Below, in pieces: positions 46,200 to 59,763 of a DNA stretch of 64,000 nt (the stretch's first letter is position 1; every line of letters begins with the position of its first letter). A program made the position numbers and the translations under genes. This stretch comes from Hygrophila difformis (Eukaryota; Streptophyta; Magnoliopsida; Lamiales; Acanthaceae): assembly GCA_030278955.1 (NCBI GenBank), contig JAOANR010000013.1, forward strand, positions 44,056,191-44,120,190. Reading direction: 5' to 3'. The notes beneath the pieces are model-generated. The model saw nothing but the letters and a program-made list of their open reading frames with translations, was not told the origin of the DNA and searched no databases.

Positions 46200-48245
46200 C
46201 TTAACCACCGGAATGGTCTTGTGCCTCAACCTTCTCCTTCACATCACTTATGCGAACAGGATACTCCCCACACTCAAGACTCGCATCCAATTCAACTTTA
46301 TCAAGCTGAATGATCTCATCTGGATCAGACAGAAACTTCCTAAGTTGGGAAGTATGGTATGGAATACATCATGGGCTCGACCCACTTCTGCTAGCAAAGC
46401 CAACATATACGTCACTTTCCCAACCATCTCAACAATCTCATAGGATCCAATATATCTCGGAATCAGCTTGGCTTCTTACCAAATCGGCGTACCCCTTTCA
46501 TAGGCGATACCTGAAACAACACACAATCTCTAACCTCAAGATCTACAAGGCGACGAGCTAAATCAGCATAGCTCTTATGTCGGTCTTGAGCTTCTTTCAT
46601 CCGATCCTTTGATTCTTATTAACTCGGTAGTCTGCGCAATTACCTCAGGACCTATATTTACCTGATCTGCTGGATCATTCTAGCACAAGGGACTCATGCA
46701 CTTCCTCCCATACAGTGTCACTAGATTTTCAAGACATGAACTACCGCTTCCGCCTCCAAATCATGCGTCGGTAGTTCTACTGATTACATTCTCATTATGT
46801 ATTAACACACCACCCAAACCTTTAAGTGAGGTGCTGGTCAAAACTTCATACTCACCTGACTCATCAGGTAGAGTCAATACAAGTGTCTTTGTCATTTCAT
46901 TCTTCCAAATTTTGAACGCTTGCTCACAATCATCATCCCATCTAAATCTGACATCGTTACACAACTATATCATCAGAGGTCTAGCAATGCTAGAAAATCC
47001 CTCGATACCTACTGTAGTAACCAACAAGATCCAAGAAACTTCGGATCTTCCCCACATTCTTCAGGACTTGCCATTTAAATACAGCTTTTACCTTAGCATG
47101 ATCAACAGACATACCATTACCGGAAATAATGTGCCCCGGAAAAGACACATCTCCAACCAAAATTCACATTTGGAGAGTTTAGCATACAGCTTATGCTCTC
47201 ACAATGTATTCAAATCTGTTCTCAAGTGACCCGCGTGTGCCTCACGCGTCGGCGAATAAACCATAATATCATCTATGAACACAACCACGCACACGACCAG
47301 CAGGGGATGTAATACCCTATACATGAGATCCATGAAGATCGCTAGTGCGTTAGTCAAACCAAAAGACATGACCGGGAATTCAAATGTCCTCAACGAGTCC
47401 TGAAAACTGTCTTAGGCCTATCCGCCTCCGCCACCCTTATCTGATGGTAGCCCAATCTCAAATCAATCTTACTAAAATTACTGGCCCCTCTCAACTAATC
47501 AAATAGATCCCCAATCCGAGGTAAAGGATACTTGTTTTTCCCGTGATTCAATTCAATTCTCTGTAATCGATGCACATCCTCATCGACCCATCATTCTTCT
47601 AAACAAACAAAACAGGAGCTCCTTAAGGCGAGCTACTCGGCTAAATATACATGGTAAGCTCATTCAATTGATCCTTCAACTCCTTCAGTTCACATGAGTC
47701 ATATGGTAAAGAGCCTTAGAAATATGAGCTGCATCAGGCATCAGCTCAATAGTAAAATCAATCTCCCGAGCAGATGGGAGACCATGTATTTCGTCGGGAA
47801 ATACATCCCCGAACTCAGAGATAACAGGGACACTCGAAGCAGCAAGAACCTCTGCTCGAAGATCCCTTATGTGCCACAGGGAAAGAGAACAACCCCCTGC
47901 GCATCAGGTCACACAACAAAGCAACAGAAACCACACCAGTAACAGGTGGAATCAACGGATGTCGATAAGAAACACAGTTACCCAAAGAATCCAAAAAGGA
48001 TATTCGTGGAACACCACAATCAATCACAGCACGATGGCAAACAGCCAATCCATGCCCAATAGTACGTCAAAACCAGCCGGGCTAAAGACCACCAGGTCAG
48101 CCCTGAATTCACGACTCTCGATGCTCAACACAGCATCTTGCATCAAATGATCACTTCGAATATTATCACCCGAAGGTAAAGAAACAAGCATCTGGTAGGG
48201 CGCCAACGGTCCTACTCCATGCTCTCGCACAAATCGCAAAGCCAC
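46200..48245 (-). pseudogene. Broken pol region of Gypsy A
   Basis: Reading on the minus strand: a retropepsin tail with GFDVLLGMDWL (48245-48024); reverse transcriptase pieces (about 47640-47200) with MRMCIDYRELN, FEFPVMSFGLTNA and VVVFIDDIMVYS; RNase H start (46964-46761) with FRWDDDCEQAFKIWK; and integrase C-terminus (about 46540-46230) with VSPMKGVRRFGKK and PRYIG. Frames change several times and stops intervene. Only about 220 bp separate RNase H from the integrase end, so the integrase core is deleted. No gag or zinc knuckle was recognised between 48250 and 49270. Confidence 0.8.
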
Positions 48246-49273
48246 TAAAGAACACGAGGCTTCCGAATTGCACAGTACTAAGGCAGAAGGATTCGCAGCA
48301 GTAGTAGCATTTACTCCATGCTTACTTATGAAATTTAGAGTCTCAAATTAACATAAGACTCCAGAATCAAACACAATAACAGCAACACAAAATGCGACAT
48401 AAATAATTCCCATATCAGGGAAACGGGTTTATCTCTCAACTAGAGAGTCAAGAAGAAACACATATGATACATGAATGACACACATGCTAAAACGTTATCC
48501 AATCAACGTAACTTTTCCATCACATAAAGACAACATACTAGGAAGTCCCCTAGTTCGGGCTCGCCCTAGTGATATCGGCCCCCTTCACGTTACCGATCTT
48601 TTTATGCAGAACAGTCACCTTGCCTCGTCTCATGCGACAGGCATTCAACGCTTCGAGAACCATCTAATGTTCTTTTGATTGACCCAGTGTCAATTCTATG
48701 CCACTTCATATCATTATTCTTTCTAACCAAATCCGACTATACCCTTACTGGCATAACTAAGAAATGGTTTCCACCATCCTTCGCATGCAGACGGACTGCA
48801 ATTATCTATATCACCCCAATGGGTTATCGCACAATGGTGACTTTCTCAGTACCCTATCTCACTCTCGAGGGTACATCAAACCCATCTGAACACCATTCAA
48901 CAGATAGATCCCGCTTGGATAGCCATTCGAATAGCACAGGCTTCCATGATGCCTTTCCAAACTATTCAGCCAACTTAGATTACAACATCAACAAACAATG
49001 TTAGCAAAAATCACCAATCGTATACACAACAGTATATATAAACGACAAAATTAAATAACCGATCAAAAGTCATTCATAGTCCTCAATGACTGTGAGATAA
49101 CAAGGATCCTGACTGGAGTACCATGGTTCCCTCACAGTTCCCCAACTGTGAATTAACCTGGTGTGCGCAGAAATAATCAGATATAATAAAAATACAATTA
49201 TATGCTATATGTACCCCACACACAGCTCACCACCTATGTCTATACAAGTTTTAATAAGATAAAAGAGCACACA
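48246..49273 (-). other. Gag position of Gypsy A, no recognisable gag
   Basis: This stretch between the primer site and the protease should encode gag. I could not find a gag domain or a CCHC motif, so it is either strongly decayed or replaced. Confidence 0.45.
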
Positions 49274-49286
49274 GGCTCTGATACCA
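49274..49286 (-). other. Primer binding site of Gypsy A
   Basis: TGGTATCAGAGCC on the minus strand, three bases from the LTR. It is an exact match to the common initiator tRNA-Met primer site. Confidence 0.88.
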
Positions 49287-49289
49287 CTC

Positions 49290-49865
49290 TGTAACGCCCC
49301 GAAAATTCAAACCTGATTTTTGCAAACATTACCGCTGTACTAACTATTCTAAACTAGTGGCCAGCTAATTTAAAACAGCTAGTACAAGACTGAGTACACC
49401 TAAAGTGATCATCTGATTAATCCAGTTTAATGCAGAAGCTATAATTAAATTAGAATCACATAGGCACATAAAATGTCACCCAAGAATAATCAAATAACGG
49501 TCCCAGTGACCCATCCAGGCTACAAGCCTCCCAACAACATACCAATATCTCAAACAGGGCTACCAGCCCAAAGCTGTAAATCACATAAGACCACCGGCCG
49601 ACAGTATGTAAATCCCAGGCTCACAGGCCTCAACCAGCAGTATATATCAAGCAAAAGCAGTCAACAGAGTATCACATAATGACATATAAATAATAATAAC
49701 AGAAATGTCCTATCTATGTGATCTCTCATAACCCCAAACCCAGTCATGCTCCAACGCCTCCAGCAGGATCTATAAAACAGACAAAAGCAAAGGGGGTCAG
49801 TACAACGTACTGAGCAAGGCTACGTGCCGGGGAGTAAGGGAAAACAGCACCATAATAATAATAAC

Positions 49866-49934
<69 letters not shown>

Positions 49935-52048
49935 GCAGAATATAAATAAAGCAGATAAACACCACACCGTCCCATACCGGTGCTTCAACCACGATCATAC
50001 AATTGACATAAATAAATCATCACACCGTCCCATACCGGTGCTTCAACCACAGACATACAATTTATGCACGTGATGCATGGCCTAACATACACCTATCTAC
50101 CCTATATGCAAATGCAAATGAATATGCCTAGCCGGCAACCTAAACCCGGGCGGTATGAACCCACGGGTGAGGATATCATCAACTCCAACCCGTTACAGGG
50201 TAACATACACCATCCCCGCAGGGACCACAGGCATCACAGCCCAATCACAGGCATCACAGCCAAATCACAGGCATCACAGCCTAATAATCACCCCGCAGGG
50301 CCATCGGGACTCAACAACACCGGTAAAGGCTGCCCGATCGGACATTTCCAATATGTCCATCCATCCATAATGCAATACCATGCATTATAATAACCAGCCC
50401 AAAAGGGCCAACATGAATAATAACCAATAATCCACCCCGCAGGGTCATCGGGACTCAACAACACCGGTAAAGGCTGCCCGATCGGACATTTCCAATATGT
50501 CCATCCATCCATAATGCAATACCATGCATTATAATAACCAGCCCAAAAGGGCCAACAGGAATAACAACCAATAATCCACCCCGCAGGGTCATCGGGACTC
50601 AACAACACCGGTAAAGGCTGCCCGATCGGACATTTCCAATATGTTCGTAATCTCATAATGCAATATCATGCATTATAATAACCACCCAAAAGGGTAACAG
50701 ATATAACAGTTAATAATACACCCCGCAGGGCCATCGGGACTCAACAACACCTGTGAAGGTTGCCCGATCTATCATAAATATCATAACAACCCATCGGTTA
50801 ATAACCGTCAATTCCAATGCAATAACATGCATATGACAATACAGTGATATTCAAGCACCTACACACTAGGTTCGCATGCTTCTCAACATATAAGGAATTC
50901 AATACATATGAGATAGCCCCCAAGGCTAAGGCATTAGTGATATAATAATTCAACAGTTTTCCTAAGCAATTCAACAACCCACACGGGCCAATTGATTAAC
51001 CCACGGTTTACCAATAATATTTGGGGAAGTCATAACAATAATTGGTGCAAAGAAAACATCATTATAGGATCAAAATCGCACAAAAAGGGGGCCAAACAGG
51101 GCCTTTCTGCGCTCACGGCGCACCCGCGCGCGTAAAACGCGTGACATACGCAGCCCAGTACTGTAGCGAGTTACTGCGGTAACTACTGTAGCGAGTTACT
51201 GCGGTAACTACTGTACAAGTTACTGTGGTGGTTACTGTTCAAATTACCGTGGTAATTACTGTTCAAATTACCGTAGTAATTACTGTTGCGAATTACTGCG
51301 GTAACTACGCGAGTTACCGCGGTAACTACTGTACAGTTACTGTAGCAGTACTGTAGCAGTTACTGTTCATCGTCTTCTCCGATTTTCCAATCGGTTTTCC
51401 GGCGATTTCTCCGGAATCCGACCCCCAAATACCCCCCAAACACGTAATTTAAGCAATATAATCCCTTGCCTGAAGTCTTCCAACAATAATCAACCTTCGA
51501 TTCGTTGATTCCAAGCTTCGATTCAAGCCGATCTACAAGAGTTGAAGAAAAACCCCCAATTTTCGTCACTACCAAAACAACCCCTAAAACTTGCTTCAAA
51601 AACCATGGAATTGAGAAATTAATCAAGAAAGAAGCTTACCTTAGCTAGTACAAAAGATTCCCCAACCGATTTGAGCAAGAAAATGGAGATTGGAAGGGTT
51701 TTGACACCAACCCTAACTCACCAAAGAAGAGTGACGGGAAAGAGGGGAAGAGAGGAGTGAAATGGGTTTCCAATGCCCAAAAATCTGATTTTTAAGAGTC
51801 AAAAATGGAACCGGATCGGGTCATGGGTCTCGGGTCGGGTCGGAATGTGGGTTAAAAGGGTTACACCACTTGTCTTGACCACATTGCACCCATTTGAGCA
51901 CTTGACTCTTATTATCTTTTGGGTTTGAACCCACTTATTCTCCCACTTCATTAAAATCATATCTACAAAATATCCATATAATAAATCCTTTGTTAATTAA
52001 CCACAATTAATTAAATTAATCATGTGTTAATTAAACCGGGGTGTTACA
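49290..52048 (-). repeat. 5' LTR of Gypsy A (right copy)
   Basis: 2759 bp, nearly identical to the left copy. By eye I saw about half a dozen substitutions plus two repeat-length changes. Confidence 0.92.
49853..49932. repeat. (TAA)n microsatellite in the right LTR of Gypsy A
   Basis: Longer counterpart of the run at 43851-43912. Confidence 0.9.
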
Positions 52049-52059
52049 CAAAGTTACTC
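52049..52059. mobile_element. Split Stowaway-like MITE, fragment 3 (11 bp)
   Basis: CAAAGTTACTC. Its first five bases duplicate the A target and its last five (TACTC) are the B target, so only TTACTC of original MITE sequence separates the two insertion points. Confidence 0.85.
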
Positions 52060-54587
52060 TGTAACACCCCCGTTTTCCACACCCAACTTTGCAGCGGAAG
52101 TTACCAACGAGAACCCGGGGTTGTTACCGCCACGCCTCCCGATTAAGCTCGCATTTGCCTTGCATTTGCTAGCTTAATCGAAAAACGCTAAGGCAAATTT
52201 TAAATTTTAAGTCTAACATACTTTAACTGATTTATTATTTTCTTAAAATTATACTTTGAAATAATATAATAAAATTTTGCAAAATATAGAGATAAGGCTT
52301 GCCGCTGCCAAAATAATTTTTTCATATTAACTAAACTTTAAAAATAAGACTTTTACTAACTAATTTGTGAAAGCACGGTTAACTAAGTTTAAAAGAATAT
52401 ATCTTATTCGGGCAAAATATTAGAGTTTACAAACATGATAACTATAATTTTTTTTATTCAAAAGACAAGTTTATGGCTAATAAAACATAATTTGAAATAC
52501 CCAGTGTAAAAGTGATACTGACACCCATGCCCGTGCCCATGCCTCTTAATAAAGTCCATATATGTCAAACCCTGTAAAAATGAGTAAGTAAAGTTTATCA
52601 GCACACCGGCTGAGCAAGTAAATTCTTGTCCCTTGGACATAAACAAGTTAAATTACTTAACAGTAACATGGCATGTCAAACCGTTAAAACCGTTCAATCC
52701 ACATGTAGCTCGACTATGACTCTACACCCGGGGTATCTCATAGGACCTAGCATGCTCACATAGTGACCGAAGTCAAACTATGGTATACAAGGATGGCCCT
52801 ACCTTGCATCTAGAAAAACTGATTGTGAGACCCTTGGCCCAAACACAATCCTCTTCATGGGGATCCATTGGATAGCCCATGAAATAACTCACGACGATAT
52901 CTACCTCTTTGATATACGCCGCATAATAATAATTCAATAATCACATGCCATACACTGAAAATTTCATTTTTCAAATGCATGGCCTAGCCCCAAAAATAGT
53001 GAAACACATAATGGGGCATTACCTCTGCATAAATCAATTGCATGAATAAACCCTAAAATTATTAAAATACAAAGGAATTTAAACATGCAAAATACTCTTG
53101 GGACAAAGCCCGCAGAACAAAAATCTACTTACAATTACTTCAGAAGATAGCTTGGCTACTAAACTTAAGATATTCCCAATATTGTAAGCCTCCTCGCCTC
53201 CGGTGCAATACTACCACAATACTCTCAGCTCAGCTCTGTATATTTTCTTTTCTCAGTTCAATTTGTATTACTCCTCGTCTGATTTGGTTTCCTTCTTCCC
53301 AGGTATTTATAGGGAGAGATGGATTTACTATTATTATTATTTATTGTTATCTTGTTCCTATCTCCTTTTCTACATAGCCTCTGGTGGCAGTTAGGCTTTT
53401 CTAATTTTGGATGATAGCACACTTTCTTTTACACATTCACACAGACAGCTTATACATTTCCCTTTTAATGTCATATCATTTGCTTTTTTTTTTTTTTTTT
53501 TTTGGACTCACTTTTGGCATTTAACCCCATCAATTCGACGGGCTTTCCAATTTTCTGTCAGTTAATTACTAATTTTAATTATATTATCATGTATCAGACA
53601 TGTGGCACGTTGCATAGCTTAGTTACATGCATTGCCTTTAATTACTCATTGTAAAAATATCATCATTATTCTACAACTCATGACTTCTTTATTTTTTATT
53701 TTATTTTTGTTTCATCCGTGTATGGCCTCACATTAATACCTTGTACTGATTTTCTGATTCATATCTAACCCACCGCCCCTATTTTCTATCTTTGGCATTT
53801 CAGTTACAACCATTTCTGCCTCCTTGCCTTTTTTCTAATTTCACACCTATTTTATTTTATTTATTACTATCATCTAATCTTGTTTTACTAATTATACTCC
53901 CTGCCACAAATTCAGCTTTTCCTATTATCTATAAATCTGTCCGTTGCCAATTCCTTTCCCACTTAGTGCACCATTTTGTATTTTATTGATTATTTATTTT
54001 TATTACTCCATTCCTGCACAACACGTATATTATTCACTTGCGGATGTATAATTTTCTTGAGCTGAATTGGTGTATTACATCATTTACATTCTACATTTTA
54101 ACAAAAATATCTTTGTAGATAACGGTCCTGGGAACCCATGACCTATAAAAATAAAAGCCTCACACTACTACCAATACTACCAATAGGCTAATGATAATTT
54201 TATGTTAAATAATAAAATTAACTCTACTTAATATAAAAGTTGTTAGAATAATAGCTAACTATTTAAATAACTTCCCTTTGTAAAATATATTTATTAACAT
54301 TAACTAAATTAATTTCATTTGGAAAATAGTACTCTTAATATTTTATTTAGAAACATGTATCTCTATTACCTTCCCTTGGAAAATAATCATGCCTCCTTCA
54401 ATATTTTTCCTTGGAAAATATATTTCTCTATTAATTAAATTATTTTCGTTCAGAAAATAATTCATACTCTTTTCACATAATCTTTATCCGGAAAAATTTT
54501 AATCTATTTCCCAACTCGACTAAGAAATAATATAAGTTATTTCTCAATAAAAATATTTTCAACATAGCTAATTTTTCGGGTATTACA
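52060..54587 (-). repeat. 3' LTR of Gypsy B (left copy)
   Basis: 2528 bp, starting TGTAACACCCCCG and ending CGGGTATTACA on the plus strand. Confidence 0.92.
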
Positions 54588-54600
54588 ATCTGCCCTCCTT
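54588..54600 (-). other. Polypurine tract of Gypsy B
   Basis: AAGGAGGGCAGAT on the minus strand next to the LTR. Confidence 0.75.
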
Positions 54601-54749
54601 AAAAACAAACTTCGTCCTCGAAGTTTATTCAAATAACTATTGCAAAACTAAAATGAGGTATGTTTTGAAAAAAAAAATAAAAATTTTCTTACCTCATTCT
54701 CTATAGGGTTATGACATCCTCCCCCACTTGTTTTCTGAGCTATGTCCCC

Positions 54750-55830
54750 ATAGCTGAATTGGTTTCAAGAAATAGTTTTGGATAGTTGGCATGCATTTTT
54801 ACCTCAGTTTCCCATGTGGCATCATTCTCGTCATGGTTTGACCATTGGACTTGACCATAAATTGGCGCAGCGTGGCTCGCTATTTAGTATCTAAGATCTT
54901 GACTGGTCTCTCTTCACGAGTAAGGCTTCATATACTTCAATAATCTCTAGCAGAATCACCCTCTTAAAGTCATGATAGAAATTCTTAAGTTGCGATACCT
55001 GGAATATGTCATAAACTCGAGGTAATTCTTCCGGCAGGTCCATCGATATGCCTATGTACCAACTTTGGTAATGATATCAAATGGTCAATGTAATGAGGAC
55101 TTAGCTTACCACGCTTACCAAATCGCTTTACTCCTTTCATAGGTGATACGTTATCTCATATTCGTATTTTCCCTCTTGACTTCTCTGGTTGGCGTATGTC
55201 TTTTGTCGATCCTGGGCGCCTCTTAGCTTGACTTGACTCTTCTCGATAACTTTTGTTGTTTCCTCGATTAGTTGTCGTCCAACATGAATTGGATTCTAGC
55301 CTTTAATCCAGCAAAGCGGATTTCGACACTTCCTACTGTATAGTGCTTCAAAAGGGGTCATGCCCATGCTAGCATAATGACTATTGTTATAACTAAAGTC
55401 CACAAGCGATAGATGATTTCCCCAATTTCCTTGAAATTCTAAAGTGCAAGCTCTTAGCATGTCTTTGAGAGTCTGGATTGTTCTTTCAGCTTGTTCATTG
55501 GTTGTTGGGTGAAATGTCGTGCTAATGTCTATCGTAGTACTGCCGGCTTCGTGTAAGTTAGTCTAGAAATTCGAGCTAAATCGAAGATCTTGATGTGAAA
55601 CGATATCTTGAGAAATCCCATGCATTCGTACGATATTCTCGATCTACAATTGCTCATATCTTATTGTATTGTTTGCTCTTCGTGTCTGTAGTAATCTTGA
55701 GACAAAATAAATGGAAATGCTATCTCACTACCATTCTGGGACTTCGAGTGGTTTTACTAATCCAAGTGGTTTCTTCAGCTCGGCTTTGACCTTTTAACAG
55801 GTTAGGCACCTTTTGAAAATCCATAAATTC
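54750..55830 (-). pseudogene. Integrase relic of Gypsy B
   Basis: On the minus strand: core pieces TTFHPTTNEQAERTIQTLKD and GNWGNHLSLVDFSYNNSHYA then TPFEALYSRKCR, followed by C-terminal SPMKGVKRFGKRGKLSPHYI. Several stops break the frame. The usual glutamine in PTDGQAER is replaced here (PTTNEQAER). Confidence 0.75.
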
Positions 55831-56279
55831 ACATTGAAATATTTTCGCCTTGACCTTTCTACTTTGACTCAGTTGACCGTGTTTCTAGGATATCATGAAA
55901 AATGGTTGGCCAAATTGTGATGACATTGGTTAGTTGAGTACGCGTATCTTGGTGTACACACTCGACTCTTATCAGGCCAATTCCATATATAATTTGGGCG
56001 GTAAGATTCTTGTAGTAGTAAGATGTTTTGACCTTTGGCTTAGTGCAACAACCACAATTTGTTGGCTTTTCCCTCGTGATACATGATGCCGAAGTTGTAA
56101 TCCTTCATCAGTTCTAACAATCGCCTTTGGCAATTGTTGAGCGCTTTTGAGTATAGATATATTTTAGACTATTGTAATTAGTGTATATTTGACAACTTTG
56201 GTCGTACAAATAAATTCTTCATATCTTCAGAGCGAAGGCAACTGTGGCTAACTCTAAATCGATAGTTGTTTAGTTCCCT

Positions 56280-56920
56280 CACTTGGCGATAGTTATCAAC
56301 ACATATCCCAGTCCAATTTTTGAGCCGTTATCAAAATTGTCAATTTCAATGAGTAAGGTTAGGACTGGTGTCGTGGTTAGCTTTCCCGTTTAATGTTAGG
56401 ATTGCAGTTTTGCACTCGGATGTTCATATAACCTTTGATCAATTTTCAAATTTTGTGTTAGTAGTCTTGCTTTCGAGAAGTCTTTGACGAATCTCCTATA
56501 GTAGCCTGCCAAACCGAGGAAATTTGTTATCTCGGTTTACGAAATTGGTACAGGCCATTCCTTCCTCGCTTCTACTTTAGCTGGGTCAGCTGATATCCCA
56601 CCGGTAGAGACAATGTGATCGAGGAATGCAATCGTGTTTAGCCAAAAGTCATATTTAAACTATTTGGCGTAAAATTGATGGTTTTTTTTTTAGCGTTTGT
56701 AGGACTTGGTATAGATATTGTTCGTGTTCTTCCTCATTCTTGAAGTAGACAAATATTGTTAATAAAGACAACTATATGTTTGTTAAATAGTTGTCGGAAC
56801 ATATTGCTCATGTGAGCCATGAATACCACAGGAGCTTGGTTAATCCAAACGACGTCATGGTAAATTAATAATGTCCACAATGTGTTCTAAATCTTGTCTT
56901 TGGGATATCCTAAGTTGGTG
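56280..56920 (-). pseudogene. Reverse transcriptase relic of Gypsy B
   Basis: On the minus strand FKNEEEHEQYLYQVLQTL, then GGISADPAKVEA-like text and a FLGLAGYYRRFVKDFS-like segment are recognisable across several frames. The catalytic FIDD-type motif is damaged. Confidence 0.7.
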
Positions 56921-57410
56921 ATATTCGGATCTCAATCAATCTTCGAAAAGATTCTGACTCACTTGAGTTGTTCAAATAGTCATTACTTCGTGATAACATG
57001 TATTTATTCTTCATCGTCACCTCGTTGTGGCCTCTGTAATTGACAAAGAGCCTCATATCACTGTCCATCCCTTGTACAACCAGTATATATGGTCCCTACA
57101 GGGATGCACCGAGATGGATGTGTTACTTTTCTAAAAGGTCATCGAGTCGCTCATTCAATTCTTTTGTTTCAGTTGGTGGCATTAGACCCAAGGCTTTTAA
57201 TACATGTTTCATTCCTAGAATTAAGTCGATCGTGAATTCATTCTCATGTTCGAGTAGTATTCTTAGAATATATCGGGATACTCTTACACTACTGGAATAT
57301 TATCGATTCCTGCCTCCGCTACTTGCAGCTTTTGGACATAACAACGACAAAGAGGGTTCCCTTTCGTTATTATTGTTGCCAATTGCATTGTTGCATCGCT
57401 GAAATAACCT

Positions 57411-58190
57411 TCATTGTTGGTTCTCTTTGCTCCACATAGCATGAAATTTGTTGTTTATTGGGCCCAATCCTTGGTATGTTTTGTTGGGCATAATAAATGT
57501 GGCTTGATATTTTGTAAGCCAATCCGTCCTAAAGATATCATTAGAAGTTTGTAACTTAGGTTTTATGAGATCAGCGGGAAGCTTAACTTCACATATGCAA
57601 ATCTTTTGTTCCAAATGCGGGTTTAAAATCTGCTCTATCTCGGAGCGTGAAAGCGGCTCGACACTTGAGCGTTGACTCTCTTTTATTGAAATTGAGGTTA
57701 TGTCATTGTTCGAAACTTTTGGCTGAATTAGAGGAATAGAACTTTCTCGTAACATTTTGAGTAGTTAATAATTGTTCCATTGGGCGAGGAATACCTAAAT
57801 CTATCTCATGGGTTTATCGAGTCCTAAATCGGGCCATCTTCTACGAGATATGAACAAACAAGTGGCTCCAGAATCAAACAAAATACGAACTTCAGAATCT
57901 TGATTTCCAAAAGTACCTTCGGCCGGGTCTTCTATAGTGTGCAGGTCAGCTTGGTTGACTACGTCCAGCCTTCCTTGGTTAAGTCTACTTTGGTGTGTTG
58001 GAGCTCTATTGACTACTTCTGGATTCATAGGGAAAGATGGCCATTGCCGTTGATCCCCTTTATTATTTTGAAGTCTTTGTATTTTCTAGCATTTATCTTT
58101 TTTTCGCAAATCTGGCCGAAGTCAGTTAGGTTCAAGCCTTAATCGACAATTTCTGGTCCTGTGATATTTCAAGCCACAATAGTAACATTC
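57411..58190 (-). pseudogene. Zinc knuckle and protease relic of Gypsy B
   Basis: A CCHC knuckle (CYYCGLKYHRTRNC, about 58190-58146) is followed by a retropepsin with active-site text VRILFDSGATCLFIS (58028-57801) and then FRTDWLTKYQATF (57755-57411). The frame changes between the pieces. The consensus GMDWL appears as RTDWL. Confidence 0.75.
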
Positions 58191-58399
58191 TTCACCTTTT
58201 AGACACTGGTGAGTTGAATACCTTTTGTTGCGTCGGCTATACGGAGTGGGTATTGGTTCTATATATTAGGTTGGATAGGGTACCTTATTTTGTTGTTTTA
58301 CTGGAAGTCTCTTATTTGACAATTATTCTTGACTTCCTCGAAAGTTATAGTTTGATCTTATACTTTTTGTGAAATTATAAATTTATTCCCACCGAGCAT

Positions 58400-58950
58400 T
58401 TTTTCGGATATACTTGTTCAAACCAAGCGCAAATTTTTTGGGCCTTCGTCTGATGCATTGCTATCAGGTTTGGAGCAAATCTCAAGAGTTCATTAATTTT
58501 GGCATTGAACTCTTGTACGGATCTACTACTTTGTTAAAGAGTAATAAACTCTTCGTATTTGGAATTTTAATTTTTTTTTTTAGTTATTTTATTTTGGAGG
58601 CTGGGTGGGTAAAATTTTCCCTCGAACTCTTTTAAATTCCTCCTGAGTAACTTTGCGGTCTTGTTGTGACCTTCACCAATTATTCATTATTCATGTTAGC
58701 AAGAATGTAGCTACTCCCACCTTATGTTCTGCAGGGCATTCTACTGCCTCGAGTAGCCTTTCGAAGGACTCAATTAACCCTTCTAGGTATTTAGGTTCTC
58801 TTGGCCGTTATATCAAGGTGATTGGAATTTATTAACCATTTCGACAATCTCTATGTGCTTCTTGATGTTCTCATTTCTCCACATGCTTTCCAACCATTGC
58901 TCCTAGAATGAGCAGTAGCTGCGCTATTGTTGTTGACTGTCATTGTTATC
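58400..58950 (-). pseudogene. Gag relic of Gypsy B
   Basis: On the minus strand a retrotransposon gag core is visible in changing frames: EFKR, FYPPSLQNKI, then EFNAKINELLRFAPNLIAMH, which resembles the family EYxxxFxxLxRFAP pattern. Confidence 0.65.
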
Positions 58951-59748
58951 GGTTATACTAATGTTAATAATTCCCTAGAATTAGTCTAGAGGTTAGTGAG
59001 TCAAAAAAAATAGATCACACATCTCTGGTACTCAAAAGAAATAGACGAACTGCATAATCGTCGGTATTTTTATTAACTAGCCAGAACCAACGCACGATAA
59101 TATAATTTCAAAGCCTAATGCAAAATCTTTTAAACTTACTAAGTGTTATCAGTAGGATATTAGCAAGTTTCTAAAACATCTAGTTTCTTTAGGGTTCTCT
59201 ACTCTGATGTATCAATTTCTAGCGATATGTAAAACTTTTCCATACTGGTAGCGTTCCCAACTTTCAGGGCATTGCCACGGGAGATGTTATTGACTTCACT
59301 CCCCACACTGTAGTGGAAAAAGTTTACCAAGGAATTCTTTACTATCTCATTTTTTTTTCTCGCAAAGAATTGATTATATCCTCATGTTTGATTATCAAGC
59401 CTTATAGGCATAGGGCTCTCTATCCTCTTATTTTTGTATTCCTTTCTTCTTATGAATCCCCTCTTGGACTCCTTTTGTAAATACTGTTATAAGATTAGGA
59501 TCTCTTTTAAATTATTTATCTCTCTTCTAGCAAACAATATTACCATGGTTATATTGCAATTACAAAACATAATAAATGATACAAGTTGTGCCTAATGCAA
59601 ATGCATCGTGTCCCAATACCAAATAAGTAAAAGATTTATTAGACTGCAAATTTATTATACTTTTTTTTTTCAAAAAAAAAATTCTAATAGGATTTTGACT
59701 CTAAAAATAAAATTTCGACTTCAAAAAGATTTTTAGTTTTGGACTCAT
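58951..59748 (-). other. Leader region of Gypsy B
   Basis: This lies between the primer site and gag. No coding signal was recognised. Confidence 0.5.
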
Positions 59749-59760
59749 GCTCTGATACCA
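59749..59760 (-). other. Primer binding site of Gypsy B
   Basis: TGGTATCAGAGC on the minus strand, three bases from the LTR, the same primer type and spacing as Gypsy A. Confidence 0.88.
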
Positions 59761-59763
59761 CCC

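Larger units (their letters stand above)
43288..52048 (-). mobile_element. Gypsy LTR retrotransposon A, internally deleted
   Basis: 8761 bp with two ~2.75 kb LTRs and the 5 bp duplication CAAAG on both sides (43283-43287 and 52049-52053). The primer site lies beside the right LTR and the polypurine tract beside the left LTR, so the element reads on the minus strand. The interior is only 3.25 kb and keeps broken protease, reverse transcriptase, RNase H and integrase C-terminal pieces. Long LTRs and the pol sequence suggest the chromovirus Tekay/Del group, but I could not confirm a chromodomain. Confidence 0.88.
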
